Below, one piece after another: positions 1 through 7,606 of a DNA stretch of 64,000 nucleotides. The notes under the pieces are model-generated. The model saw only the letters and a list, made by a program, of their open reading frames with translations, was not told the DNA's origin and ran no database searches. A program made the translations under genes and the position numbers. The number at the start of each line of letters is the position of its first letter. Within the stretch, counting starts at the first letter, position 1. This DNA is from Mesorhizobium sp. Z1-4 (GTDB lineage Bacteria > Pseudomonadota > Alphaproteobacteria > Rhizobiales > Rhizobiaceae): assembly GCF_004000235.1 (NCBI RefSeq), contig NZ_RCIO01000003.1, forward strand, positions 124,373 to 188,372. The letters run 5' to 3'.

Positions 1-576
1 ACCGGCAACGAGCCCTCGGCGGCGCTGCGGCAGCTGGTGATCGGCACGGCAATGCTGCCGCTCACCGTCATTCCGGTTTTCTGGCTCTGGCCCGGCCTTG
101 GGGGGGCGAAGGAGGTGCTGGGGGCCGCGGCGATCCTGCTGGCGCTGATCGCGGTCGCCGCCTGTGCCGGGTTCGGCCTGCGCGCGACCGTAATGCGTCA
201 TCCCCCGGTTCCGACATTGCAGGCTATCGACGGGCTGTCGGCAATCGTCATGGGCGTGGTCGTCGTCGGGCTGATGTCGGCAGTCGGCCCGGCACTCACC
301 GGCGAACCGCTGAGGCTTGTTGCGATGCTGGCGGCGGTAATGGCCGCCAATCTCGGCCTGCAGATCGTGGCCGCGCTCGTTTGCCGGCGCGCGCGCTGGA
401 CCGCCGACGCGGCGGCACTAGGTATCGTGGCTGGAAACCGCAATATCGCGCTGTTTCTGACAGTTCTGCCGCAACAGGTCATCGACCCCGTGCTGCTGTT
501 CGTCGGCTGCTATCAGATCCCGATGTACCTGACGCCGGCGCTGCTCGGTTGGTTCTACAAGCGCAAAACCGTCTGA
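1..576 (+). CDS. Integral membrane protein, partial at the left edge (possible bile-acid:sodium-symporter-like transporter)
   Basis: The reading frame is open from base 1, so the true start lies outside the window; 191 C-terminal residues are visible. They form several hydrophobic stretches of about 20 residues with short loops, ending in a basic tail (FYKRKTV). A conserved-looking segment GNRNIALFL followed by another membrane stretch recalls the second half of SBF/BASS-type secondary transporters, but this is a weak resemblance. An internal GTG at 37 is unlikely to be the start because coding continues upstream. The gene is followed after 61 bases by the TerB/J-domain gene on the same strand. 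Membrane location is clear from hydrophobicity; substrate is unknown. Confidence 0.6.
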   Translation, partial: TGNEPSAALRQLVIGTAMLPLTVIPVFWLWPGLGGAKEVLGAAAILLALIAVAACAGFGLRATVMRHPPVPTLQAIDGLSAIVMGVVVVGLMSAVGPALTGEPLRLVAMLAAVMAANLGLQIVAALVCRRARWTADAAALGIVAGNRNIALFLTVLPQQVIDPVLLFVGCYQIPMYLTPALLGWFYKRKTV

Positions 577-637
577 GCGGACACGATCTCCAATCTGCCC
601 CTCGCGTGGCAACGCCAATGTCCCTATTTTGGATCGC

Positions 638-1348
638 ATGAGCATCTGGACGAATCTCGGCGCATTCGCATCGCGCATCCAAGTTCCTTCGCTTTCGGCG
701 ATCGTGGAGGCGCTGCGCAGCGCTTTCGTGGCCGATCCCGAGCTGAGGCGGCAAGTCGCCTTTTCGGTGGCCATGATCGCGCTTTCGGCCAAGATGGCCA
801 AAGCCGACGGCGTGGTGACGGCCTCCGAGGTCGGCGCCTTTCGCGAAATATTCCACGTGCCGGAGGAAGAGGAGCGCAATGTTTCGCGGCTCTACAATCT
901 GGCGCAGCAGGACGTCGCAGGCTTCGAAGCCTATGCCGGCCAGATGGCGCGTCTGTGCGGCTCGGGCTCGCCCAACTGCCTGATGCTGGAAGATATTCTC
1001 GACGGACTTTTCCATATCGCCAAATCGGACGGGGTGATCCACGAGCGCGAGCTCGGATATCTGCACAGGGTCGCTGAAATATTCGAACTCGACGAAGCGC
1101 ATTTCGAGCGGATCGTGGCGCGCCATGCCGCAAGCGGGGAAGGCGACCCGTTTCTGGTGCTGGGCATTTCGCACGACGCGAGCCGCGCGGAGGTGACAAG
1201 CCGCTACCGGAAACTCGTCGCAGAGAACCACCCGGACAGGCTGATCGGGCGCGGCCTGCCAGCCGAGTTCATCGGCATCGCGAATGAGCGCATGGCGGCG
1301 ATCAACGTGGCCTATGCGGCCATCGAAGCGGGTTGGAAGTTCGCGTGA
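638..1348 (+). CDS. TerB/DjlA-like protein with C-terminal J domain
   Basis: A 236-residue soluble protein. Residues of about 40-150 are helical and acidic and fit a TerB/DjlA-type domain (for example AKADGVVTASE and HIAKSDGVIHERE, the repeated acidic pattern of that fold). The last 70 residues form a J domain with the diagnostic HPD tripeptide (ENHPDRL), which in this family stimulates the ATPase of DnaK-type Hsp70. Unlike E. coli DjlA no N-terminal membrane segment is seen. The ATG at 638 was preferred over the in-frame TTG at 629. The stop overlaps the GTG of the next gene (GTGA), so the two are probably translationally coupled. Co-chaperone function is family knowledge; the client is unknown. 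Confidence 0.85.
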   Translation: MSIWTNLGAFASRIQVPSLSAIVEALRSAFVADPELRRQVAFSVAMIALSAKMAKADGVVTASEVGAFREIFHVPEEEERNVSRLYNLAQQDVAGFEAYAGQMARLCGSGSPNCLMLEDILDGLFHIAKSDGVIHERELGYLHRVAEIFELDEAHFERIVARHAASGEGDPFLVLGISHDASRAEVTSRYRKLVAENHPDRLIGRGLPAEFIGIANERMAAINVAYAAIEAGWKFA

Positions 1349-2106
1349 AAGCGTTCGGGCCTGACTTTGCGGGCGCCAAGGTCTGCGCCTCGCCAAACTT
1401 CGGCAGCCGGCGTGAGAATGCGCGGGCCGATACGATTATCCTTCATTACACCGGCATGGCGAGCGGAGCGGCGGCGCAAGCCTGGCTGTGCAATGCCGAG
1501 AGCCAGGTGTCGTCGCACTATCTCGTGCACGAGGACGGGCGGGTGGTGCAGATGGTGCGCGAGGCCGACCGCGCGTGGCATGCGGGGAAGAGTTTCTGGG
1601 CCGGTGTGACCGACATCAATTCATGCTCGGTGGGCATCGAGATCGTGAACCGCGGGCACGATCTCGGCTATGACGATTTTGCGGATTTGCAGGTCGAAGC
1701 CGTCATTTCGCTCTGCCGCGACATCGTGACTCGTCACAATATTTCGCCGCAGCGCGTGCTCGCTCACTCCGACGTGGCGCCCGGGCGCAAGATCGACCCC
1801 GGCGAAAAGTTCCCCTGGGGAAGGCTGGCGGACGCCGGAGTCGGCCACTGGGTGCGGGCTGAGCCGGCGGGCGATGATCTCGGGCTTTGCGAAGGCGCTT
1901 CAGGCGAAGAGGTCAAGTCTTTGCAATCGCTGCTTTTTCGCTATGGCTACGGCGTCGACACCGACGGAACTTTCGGCGAAAGGACGCGGATCGTGGTCGA
2001 GGCGTTCCAGCGCCATTTCCGCCCCGAACGCGTCGATGGCGTGGCGGATCGCTCGACGATCGACACGCTCTCGCGACTTCTGGCGGCGCTGACTGACGTT
2101 GCGTAA
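1345..2106 (+). CDS. N-acetylmuramoyl-L-alanine amidase (Amidase_2) with C-terminal peptidoglycan-binding domain
   Basis: A 253-residue protein of the AmpD/AmiD family, which cleaves the amide bond between N-acetylmuramic acid and L-alanine of peptidoglycan or its turnover fragments. The expected zinc ligands are visible: His34 in ILHYTGM, His141 in VLAHSDVAPGRK and Asp151 just after it. Residues of about 185-250 form a PG_binding_1 domain (LQSLLFRYGYGVDTDGTFG, then FQRHFRPERVDG). No obvious signal peptide is present, so it may be a cytoplasmic recycling enzyme of the AmpD type or exported by another route. The start is a GTG overlapping the stop of the J-domain gene; a TTG twelve bases upstream is an alternative. 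It fits the wall-remodelling theme of its neighbours. Confidence 0.9.
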   Translation: MKAFGPDFAGAKVCASPNFGSRRENARADTIILHYTGMASGAAAQAWLCNAESQVSSHYLVHEDGRVVQMVREADRAWHAGKSFWAGVTDINSCSVGIEIVNRGHDLGYDDFADLQVEAVISLCRDIVTRHNISPQRVLAHSDVAPGRKIDPGEKFPWGRLADAGVGHWVRAEPAGDDLGLCEGASGEEVKSLQSLLFRYGYGVDTDGTFGERTRIVVEAFQRHFRPERVDGVADRSTIDTLSRLLAALTDVA

Positions 2107-2130
2107 CAAACCGGCGCCGGGCGGCCGGCG

Positions 2131-2184
2131 GTAACATTCGGTCATCTTTTTTGAACGGGCCCGCCCTTTTTGACGCCCGATTTG
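2131..2184 (+). repeat. Upstream element shared by the two transglycosylase genes, copy 1
   Basis: Starts with GTAACATT at 2131 and continues, with exactly the same 35-base offset as in copy 2, to CTTTTTGACGCCCGATTTGG at 2166-2185. It lies about 160 bases before the first transglycosylase start. Its counterpart is at 2952-3005. Conservation of non-coding DNA at fixed spacing suggests a duplicated promoter or operator; no confident -35/-10 pair was picked out. Confidence 0.55.
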
Positions 2185-2291
2185 GGCGACAAGCGGCGCG
2201 CACCCGTATGCGGGCGTGATCGAAACCGGCCGCCCGTACAGTGCAATCGCGCCTCCCCTCCCAGAGGCCACGAACTCAAGAAAAGACCTAC

Positions 2292-2885
2292 ATGAATCGA
2301 CTGACTTTTGCAGCGGCAGCGCTTGCCGCCGCAGCGGTGAGCTTTGGCGCAAACGCGTCCGAGCAGAAACCGCAGGCCGACACCAAGTGCTATCTGCTCG
2401 GCTGCTACGATAAGGAAGGCAAACGCGTGGATGCTGCCGCGCCCGCTGCCGTGAAGACGGCCATGGCCGGCAACAGGACGGCCGCGAAGCCTGCCGCGAC
2501 GAATACGGCCACCAGCCGCTATTCCTCGATCATCGTCAAGCATGCGACCGCCAATGGCGTGCCCGTCAATCTCGCGCATGCGGTTATCCGCATCGAGAGC
2601 AATTTCCGTGCAAATGCGCGCGGCCGTGCAGGCGAGGTGGGGCTGATGCAGATCAAGCCGGCGACAGCCCGCGCCATGGGCTACAGCGGTTCGGTCAAGG
2701 GGCTCTACAATCCCGAAACCAACATCAAATACGGCATGAAATATCTCGGGCAGGCGCGCAAGCTGGGCGATGGCTCGGTGTGCGGCACTATCCTGAAATA
2801 CAATGCCGGCCATGGCGCCAAGCGCATGAACCGCATTTCGGCGGCCTATTGCAGCAAGGTGAAGAAGCATCTCGGCATAAGCTGA
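2292..2885 (+). CDS. Lytic transglycosylase (SLT domain), first tandem copy
   Basis: A 197-residue exported protein that should cleave the MurNAc-GlcNAc bond of peptidoglycan with 1,6-anhydro product formation. Residues 1-22 are a signal peptide (hydrophobic run ending in ANA). The SLT fold occupies about residues 75-190: catalytic Glu102 in RIESNF, the GLMQI motif at 117-121, then YNPETNIKYGMKYL and KYNAGHG. Four cysteines (33, 38, 164, 187) could form two periplasmic disulfides; the first pair lies in CYLLGCYDKEGKRVD, a motif repeated in the neighbouring paralogue. The ATG at 2292 follows a purine-rich AAGAAAAGA and begins the signal peptide; the longer frame from 2241 lacks support. The 3' part shares a 43-base identical block with the second copy. 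Confidence 0.9.
   Translation: MNRLTFAAAALAAAAVSFGANASEQKPQADTKCYLLGCYDKEGKRVDAAAPAAVKTAMAGNRTAAKPAATNTATSRYSSIIVKHATANGVPVNLAHAVIRIESNFRANARGRAGEVGLMQIKPATARAMGYSGSVKGLYNPETNIKYGMKYLGQARKLGDGSVCGTILKYNAGHGAKRMNRISAAYCSKVKKHLGIS
2790..2832 (+). repeat. 43-base identical block within transglycosylase copy 1
   Basis: Identical over 43 bases to 3649-3691 in the second transglycosylase gene. It encodes ILKYNAGHGAKRMN. The flanks are much less alike, so the block is either under strong constraint or has been kept alike by gene conversion between the two copies. Confidence 0.85.
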
Positions 2886-2903
2886 GGCATGGAATATCCA
2901 GTT

Positions 2904-2939
2904 CGCATCGCCGGCGTGTGTTGGACCGCCGGCGATGCG
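2904..2939 (+). terminator. Perfect 13-bp stem hairpin after transglycosylase copy 1
   Basis: Arms CGCATCGCCGGCG (2904-2916) and CGCCGGCGATGCG (2927-2939) are perfectly complementary around a 10-base loop, 18 bases past the stop. No T-tract follows, so it may act as an RNA-stabilising 3' hairpin or a bidirectional terminator, and intrinsic termination is uncertain. Confidence 0.5.
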
Positions 2940-2951
2940 GCAGTCCAATGT

Positions 2952-3005
2952 GTTACATTTTGAAACAATTTTTGATCAAATTTGCTCTTTTTACGCCTGA
3001 TTTGG
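2952..3005 (+). repeat. Upstream element shared by the two transglycosylase genes, copy 2
   Basis: GTTACATT at 2952 and CTTTTTACGCCTGATTTGG at 2987-3005 match copy 1 at the same 35-base offset. It contains the palindrome TTTGATCAAA. It lies about 165 bases before the second transglycosylase start. The rest of the 2940-3120 gap shows no clear feature. Confidence 0.55.
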
Positions 3006-3120
3006 CTGTTTAGTGCGCCGCGTCTCCCAAGACTTGAGTTTGCTCGTCACTGAGTAAAAACCGGCCGCCACGGCGCGCTTCCAAACAGCGACCCGTGCCA
3101 CAAACACGATTTGAACGATT

Positions 3121-3744
3121 ATGACGCTGAATTATTATCGCGCCGCGATCTTTGTCGCGGCTGTCATGCTTGCCATTTCCGCGCTCAGCCAGATGGGCCA
3201 GCAGGCGGTGCTCAGCGCCGAAGCTGCGACAGCCGACATTGCAATCGAATGCCGCCTGCTGGGCTGCTTCGACGGCAACGGCAACCGCATCGACACGATC
3301 ACCACCGGCTCGGTCGATACAAAGGCACGCGACGAGATTGCGGAAGACAATCTCAAACGCAGCGCCAAGGCGGTTAATCTCGGCGAGATCATCGCTCGGC
3401 ATGCGCGGGCGAACGGCGTGCCGCTGGAGCTGGCGCATGCGGTGGTGTGGGCCGAAAGCAGCTACCGCACCAATGTGCGGGGTGCCGCCGGCGAGGTGGG
3501 GCTGATGCAGATCATGCCGGCGACGGCGGAGCTGATGGGCTATCGCGGCTCGATCAAGAAACTCTTCCATCCCGAGACGAACATCAGATACGGGATGAAA
3601 TATCTGGGCGGCGCGCGCAAGCGCAGCGACGGCACGATCTGCGGTACGATCCTGAAATACAATGCCGGCCATGGCGCCAAGCGCATGAACCCGATTTCGG
3701 CTGCCTACTGCGAGAAGGTCGAGAAGCGGCTCGGTGCAAGCTGA
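3121..3744 (+). CDS. Lytic transglycosylase (SLT domain), second tandem copy
   Basis: A 207-residue paralogue of the gene before it. An N-terminal hydrophobic run (about residues 8-24) acts as a signal peptide or anchor. The SLT domain has catalytic Glu112 (WAESSY), GLMQI at 127-131, then FHPETNIRYGMKYL and KYNAGHG. The N-terminal two-cysteine motif CRLLGCFDGNGNRID aligns with that of copy 1, and two further cysteines near the C-terminus (TICGTI and AAYC) are also conserved, so both paralogues probably carry the same disulfide pattern. The start is an ATG with no strong Shine-Dalgarno. The pair seems to arise from a tandem duplication that included upstream DNA. Followed by the rnpB promoter only 22 bases after the stop. 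Confidence 0.9.
   Translation: MTLNYYRAAIFVAAVMLAISALSQMGQQAVLSAEAATADIAIECRLLGCFDGNGNRIDTITTGSVDTKARDEIAEDNLKRSAKAVNLGEIIARHARANGVPLELAHAVVWAESSYRTNVRGAAGEVGLMQIMPATAELMGYRGSIKKLFHPETNIRYGMKYLGGARKRSDGTICGTILKYNAGHGAKRMNPISAAYCEKVEKRLGAS
3649..3691 (+). repeat. 43-base identical block within transglycosylase copy 2
   Basis: Partner of 2790-2832; the two are 859 bases apart in direct orientation, so recombination between them would delete one paralogue. Confidence 0.85.
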
Positions 3745-3766
3745 GCGGATCGGCACGGCTACCCCA

Positions 3767-3795
3767 TTGCGCTGGCGCGCATAAATCTCTTTATA
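3767..3795 (+). promoter_or_regulatory. Promoter of rnpB
   Basis: A -35 box TTGCGC (3767-3772) and a -10 box TTTATA (3790-3795) are separated by exactly 17 bases. The predicted start, about 7 bases past the -10 box, falls at 3801-3802, which is where the RNase P RNA P1 helix begins. This agreement between promoter and RNA end supports both calls. Confidence 0.65.
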
Positions 3796-3800
3796 CGGTC

Positions 3801-4227
3801 TGCCAGTCGGCCGGGCGGCCGCTCCGCTTCCGCAAGGATGCGGGGAGGAAAGTCCGGGCTCCACGGAAGAACGGTGCCGGATAATTTCCGGCGAGGGCAA
3901 CCTCAGGGAAAGTGCCACAGAAAGGAAACCGCCCCGCCTGCAAATCGGCCACAGTTCGGCCACGGGCCGATTTGCCGGCGGGGTAAGGGTGAAAGGGTGG
4001 GGTAAGAGCCCACCGCGCGGTCGGCAACGGACGCGGCACGGCAAACCCCACCGGGAGCAAGACCAAATAGGGATGGCGCGAAGGGCAACCTTCAGGCGTT
4101 TCCGGCCGAGCCATCCGGGTTGGTTGCTTGAGGCGGATGGCAACATCCGTCCCAGAGGAATGGCCGCCACGTTCCGCGCCGCAAGGCACGGGGCCATACA
4201 GAACCCGGCTTACAGGCCGGCTGGCAC
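3801..4227 (+). ncRNA. rnpB: RNase P RNA (class A)
   Basis: The catalytic RNA that matures the 5' ends of tRNAs. Recognised from the universally conserved segments: GAGGAAAGTCCGGGCTCCA near 3842-3861, ACAGAAAGGAAACCGCC near 3917-3933, GGGTAAGAGCCCACCGCG near 3999-4016, AAACCCCACC and then AGGGATGG near 4042-4078, and ACAGAACCCGGCTTACAGG near 4198-4216. The 5' TGCCAGTCGGCC and 3' GGCCGGCTGGCA ends pair as helix P1, which fixes the boundaries to within a few bases; length about 427 nt is usual for alphaproteobacteria. A short T run follows P1 at the 3' end. It converges with the PLP-enzyme gene, whose stop is about 11 bases away. Confidence 0.97.
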
Positions 4228-4237
4228 TTTTCACCGG

Positions 4238-5347
4238 CTAGAGCGTGTCCAGCGTATCTTCGATCGCTGCCCACAAAGGCCCGGGCGGCTCGCAGCCGAC
4301 CGACAGCCGCACGAAACCCGGTGCAACATCATCGCCCCAGCGGGAACGGCGTTCGGCGGAGCTGTGCAGGCCGCCGAACGAGGTTGCCGGCAGCAACAGG
4401 CTGCAGCGTTCGATGAACGCCTCGGCGGCATCGGCGTCCTTCAAGGTCAGTCCGATCAGAAATCCGAAACGGTCCATCTGCGCGCGCGCCAGATTGTGAG
4501 AGGGGTCGTCGGCGAGGCCGGGGTAACGCAGTGCGGATACCGCCTTGTGGTTGCGCAAACGCGGCGCCAGCATCTCGGCATTGTCGCACATGCGGGCGAA
4601 CCGCACCTCCAGTGTCTCCAGTCCGCGATGAACCTGCCAGGCCTCGAAAGGGCCGGGGATGGAGCCGGAGAGTTTGCGCCATTCCCTCAGAGCGGCGAGG
4701 TATGCGTCGTCGCGTGTGGTGACATGGCCGAACAGCGCGTCGGAATGGCCGTTCGCGGCTTTCGTATCGGCCGAAACGACAATGTCGGCGCCGAGATCGA
4801 GCGGGCGCTGGCCGAAGGGTGTCATGGTCGTGTTGTCGGCAACCACGATCGCGCCGGCCGCTTTCGCTACCCGGCTCACTGCTTGGAGGTCGCAAATATC
4901 GAGGCCCGGATTAGACGGTGTTTCGGCAAAGACGATCCGGTAGCCGTCGAAGCCGCCATCGAGGAAGGATGCCGTGGGCCGCAGATCGAATTGCAGGCCG
5001 AGCCTGGTCAGGAAACGGTCAGCCAGGACACGCGGTGTGTAATAGCCGTCCGAAGGCAGGAGAATGCGGTCTCCGCTCTGTGCGAACGCAAGCAGCGATG
5101 CCGCGATTGCAGCCATGCCGGACGGGAACGCGACGCAGGCGGCATCTTCCAGCAGGCCAAGCAGTTCTTCCGTCGCTTCCCAGGTCGCATTGTCGAAGCG
5201 GCCATATTGCTTGTGACCCGCCGGGTCGCCGGCGAGGTGGTAGACCGAGGTCATTTCGAGCGGCAGCGACACAGGCTCGCCCTTGGCAAGCCGCGCCTGT
5301 CTGGCATGCAGCAGGCGTGCGGCGCGGTCCATCATGTCGTCCGGCAT
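4238..5347 (-). CDS. Cys/Met-metabolism PLP-dependent enzyme (cystathionine gamma-lyase/synthase-like)
   Basis: A 369-residue fold-type I PLP enzyme. The PLP lysine is Lys196 in the diagnostic SADTKAANGHSD segment; the aspartate that binds the pyridine nitrogen lies in VVADNTT (about 168-174), and an early YGRFDNATWEATE segment matches the tetramer/phosphate-binding region of this family. The family carries out beta- or gamma-elimination or replacement on cystathionine, homocysteine or related thiols; which reaction cannot be told from sequence alone. The ATG at 5347 was chosen because GGAG stands six bases before it and family members begin about here; an open frame to 5410 lacks such a site. 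It is divergent from mraZ and convergent with rnpB. Confidence 0.85.
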   Translation of the reverse strand: MPDDMMDRAARLLHARQARLAKGEPVSLPLEMTSVYHLAGDPAGHKQYGRFDNATWEATEELLGLLEDAACVAFPSGMAAIAASLLAFAQSGDRILLPSDGYYTPRVLADRFLTRLGLQFDLRPTASFLDGGFDGYRIVFAETPSNPGLDICDLQAVSRVAKAAGAIVVADNTTMTPFGQRPLDLGADIVVSADTKAANGHSDALFGHVTTRDDAYLAALREWRKLSGSIPGPFEAWQVHRGLETLEVRFARMCDNAEMLAPRLRNHKAVSALRYPGLADDPSHNLARAQMDRFGFLIGLTLKDADAAEAFIERCSLLLPATSFGGLHSSAERRSRWGDDVAPGFVRLSVGCEPPGPLWAAIEDTLDTL

Positions 5348-5729
5348 TCCGGTCTCCGGGTGGCTGAAAATCCAGGCTGAAGAGTTAGCCAGTGGTGCGT
5401 GCCGCAACAAGGGCCATTTGCTGGGCCAACCTGCGGGAGGGATGGCGTTCCTAACGGTTTGTTAGGGTTAACAAGACATAAAGGGCGGTGAACTTCCATC
5501 CGCCCGGCCAGGGCCACTTCGTGGGGCTGTGTCCCGTTGACGCCCATATCAGCCCATGATATCCCTCAGAACCAGTCAGAGCGACGATCCGAAATCCGGT
5601 GGATACAGGTTCCATCCGGCCGCGAAAGCCGCGGCCGGCGCCGACGGATTTCGACCGGTCCGGAGCCGGATCGGTTGATTGGACGCGCAGGCACGAGCGA
5701 GGCAATGACGAGGGGAACGGCGGATCACC
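5348..5729. other. Intergenic region upstream of mraZ (about 380 bases)
   Basis: Divergent spacer between the PLP-enzyme gene and the dcw cluster. It holds an inverted repeat CCTAAC-GGTTT-GTTAGG at 5450-5466, a weak CtrA-like pair TTAA (5468-5471) N7 TAAA (5479-5482), and the MraZ-box/promoter cluster described separately. From about 5590 to 5729 it is GC-rich (CGGCCGCGAAAGCCGCGGCCG-type hairpin material near 5621-5641) and shows no protein-coding potential that I trust. Confidence 0.6.
5532..5565 (+). promoter_or_regulatory. Candidate mraZ promoter overlapped by MraZ-box repeats
   Basis: TTGACG (5537-5542) and TATCCC (5560-5565) are spaced by 17 bases and could be the promoter of the dcw cluster, the -10 being poor. 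On the minus strand the same DNA reads TGGGC (5556-5552), five bases, TGGGC (5546-5542), five bases, CGGGA (5536-5532). Direct repeats of TGGGN at ten-base period are the known target of MraZ in E. coli, so autoregulation by MraZ binding over its own promoter is plausible. Orientation is opposite to the E. coli arrangement. Confidence 0.5.
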
Positions 5730-6212
5730 GTGTCGAATTCAGCCATGGGCCGGTTTCTATCGAGCGCGACCAACAGGATCGACGCGAAGGGTCGCGTTTC
5801 GGTCCCGGCCGCTTTTCGCTCAATCATCCAGGCGCGCGGCTACGGCGAGCTCTATCTGCTTCGGTCGCTGGACACGCCATCGATGGATGTCGGCGGGCCG
5901 GACCTTCTGGATGCCTTCGAGAGGCGCATCGCGGAGGAAGATCCGTTCCTGCAGACGGCGGACGACATGTCCTTTCTCTACTATGGCGACGGGGCGTTCC
6001 TGAAACTCGACCAGGACGGCCGTATCACCCTGACGGATTTCATCCGCGAGCATACCGGCATTTCGGGCGAGGTCGCGTTTGTGGGGCGCGGCCACTACTT
6101 CCAGATATGGGAGCCGAAACAGCTTGCGGATTACGCGGCGCAGGCACGCGAGCGGCTGCGGCAACTCAAACGCAGGCAATCGGGCAGCATACAGGCAGGG
6201 GACACGGAATGA
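5730..6212 (+). CDS. mraZ: Transcriptional regulator MraZ
   Basis: First gene of the dcw cluster; 160 residues if the GTG at 5730 is used. MraZ is an AbrB-fold DNA-binding protein with two copies of the SpoVT-AbrB motif; here they are [17 protein letters not shown] near the N-terminus and [19 protein letters not shown] in the middle. In E. coli it represses its own operon. The GTG at 5730 has GGCGGA five bases upstream; the ATG at 5745 (MGRFLSS) aligns better with the usual family N-terminus but has no ribosome binding site, so the start is undecided between the two. Its last codons overlap the rsmH start (ATGATG), indicating coupling. Confidence 0.92.
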   Translation: MSNSAMGRFLSSATNRIDAKGRVSVPAAFRSIIQARGYGELYLLRSLDTPSMDVGGPDLLDAFERRIAEEDPFLQTADDMSFLYYGDGAFLKLDQDGRITLTDFIREHTGISGEVAFVGRGHYFQIWEPKQLADYAAQARERLRQLKRRQSGSIQAGDTE

Positions 6213-7234
6213 TGGCGGGCCCCGGCGCGGATATCCACGCCGGTGGCGGACCGGCCCGCCACATTCCGGTTCTCCTGGATGAGGTGGTCGCGGCTCTTGC
6301 GCCTGGCGAAGGGCAGACCCTGGTTGACGGCACGTTCGGTGCGGGCGGCTACACGCGTGCGCTGCTGGCTGCCGGCGCGCAGGTGGTCGCCATCGACCGG
6401 GACCCCAATGCCATCGCGGGCGGGGCCGAACTGGTGGAAGCGTCCGGCGGGCGGCTGAAACTCATTCACGGCGCCTTTGCCGATCTCGACACGCTTGCCG
6501 GAAACGATCTCGACGGCGTGGTTCTGGATATCGGCGTATCGTCCATGCAGATCGACGAGGCGGAGCGCGGCTTTTCCTTCCGCGCCGACGGGCCGCTCGA
6601 CATGCGCATGAGCGGGCGCGGGCTGAGCGCGGCGGATGTGGTGAACACATTCAAGGCCGGCGACATCGCGCGCATTCTGGGCATCTACGGCGAGGAGCGG
6701 CAGGCAGGCCGGATCGCCCGCATGATCGAGCGCAAGCGCGAGGAGCGGCCGTTCACGCGGACCGAACAGCTCGCGCATGCGATCGAGGCGGTGCTCGGCC
6801 GCAACCCGAAAGAAAAGATTGACCCAGCGACACGGACATTCCAGGCGCTGCGTATCTACGTGAACGACGAACTCGGACAGCTGGTGCTGGGGCTCCAGGC
6901 AGCCGAACGCGCGCTCAAGCCCGGCGGGCGGCTGGCGGTGGTGACGTTCCATTCGCTCGAGGACAGGATAGTGAAACGGTTCTTCGCCGCGCGGTCCGGC
7001 AAGGCATCCGGCTCGCGCCATCAACCCGCCGTCACGGCGGAGGCGGCGCGGTTCGAAGCGATTTCGAAGGCAGTCGAGGCTTCGGCGGAAGAAATCGCCC
7101 GCAATCCCCGCTCGCGTTCGGCCAAGCTGCGCTGGGCGGTACGCACCGACGCATCTGCGGCGGCGAACCGCGAGGAACTGGAAGCGGTGCGCATTGCCGG
7201 CCTGCCGGTCGCCAGTGAGGCGGAGGGCGCCTGA
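6209..7234 (+). CDS. rsmH: 16S rRNA (cytosine1402-N4)-methyltransferase RsmH
   Basis: A 341-residue S-adenosylmethionine-dependent methyltransferase (formerly MraW) acting on C1402 of 16S rRNA in the ribosomal P site. The SAM-binding motif [10 protein letters not shown] is at about residues 40-49, followed by VVAIDRDP, then LDIGVSSMQ and the conserved GPLDMRM and [12 protein letters not shown] segments. Length and motif order are normal. The start ATG overlaps the mraZ stop; a second ATG follows immediately. The frame stays open far upstream (to 5537) but that part is in the mraZ region and is not coding. Its presence between mraZ and ftsL is the standard dcw order. Confidence 0.97.
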   Translation: MMAGPGADIHAGGGPARHIPVLLDEVVAALAPGEGQTLVDGTFGAGGYTRALLAAGAQVVAIDRDPNAIAGGAELVEASGGRLKLIHGAFADLDTLAGNDLDGVVLDIGVSSMQIDEAERGFSFRADGPLDMRMSGRGLSAADVVNTFKAGDIARILGIYGEERQAGRIARMIERKREERPFTRTEQLAHAIEAVLGRNPKEKIDPATRTFQALRIYVNDELGQLVLGLQAAERALKPGGRLAVVTFHSLEDRIVKRFFAARSGKASGSRHQPAVTAEAARFEAISKAVEASAEEIARNPRSRSAKLRWAVRTDASAAANREELEAVRIAGLPVASEAEGA

Positions 7235-7237
7235 TCC

Positions 7238-7606
7238 ATGTTCAGAACCACAGACGTCATACTGATCGGGGTCATGGTCGCTGCGGCTGCCGTGACCTTC
7301 AAGATCAAATACGACGCAGAACTGAAGTATGAGGAAGTTCGCAGGCTGGAAGCCGAAATCCGCACCGAGCGCGACACGATCGACGTATTGGAGGCGGATC
7401 TCAGCGTACTGACGCAGCCGGCCCGGCTGCAGACGCTCGTTGACGCCTATGCGGAAGAATTGCAGCTGCAAAGCGTGGAACCCGACCAGATCGGCTCGCT
7501 CGACCGCCTTCCCGAAACGCTGCGCCAGATCGGCGAGATCGTTTCGGCGCGCGCCCTCGAGGAGGCGATTACCGACGACGTTCAAACCGGCGCGGTGTCG
7601 CAGTGA
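7238..7606 (+). CDS. ftsL: Cell division protein FtsL
   Basis: A 122-residue bitopic inner-membrane protein. One transmembrane segment at about residues 4-22 (VILIGVMVAAAAVTF), then a heptad-rich coiled coil at about 28-60 (EEVRRLEAEIRTERDTIDVLE) and a short periplasmic tail. FtsL pairs with FtsB and FtsQ and helps activate the FtsWI septal synthase. Sequence conservation is low in this family, so the call depends on size, topology and position between rsmH and ftsI. Its stop overlaps the ftsI GTG start. Confidence 0.88.
   Translation: MFRTTDVILIGVMVAAAAVTFKIKYDAELKYEEVRRLEAEIRTERDTIDVLEADLSVLTQPARLQTLVDAYAEELQLQSVEPDQIGSLDRLPETLRQIGEIVSARALEEAITDDVQTGAVSQ

Noticed and set aside
5537-6208. 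Long N-terminal extension of rsmH
   Set aside because: The frame is open, but it overlaps mraZ; the ATG at 6209 gives the normal RsmH N-terminus and the expected coupling.
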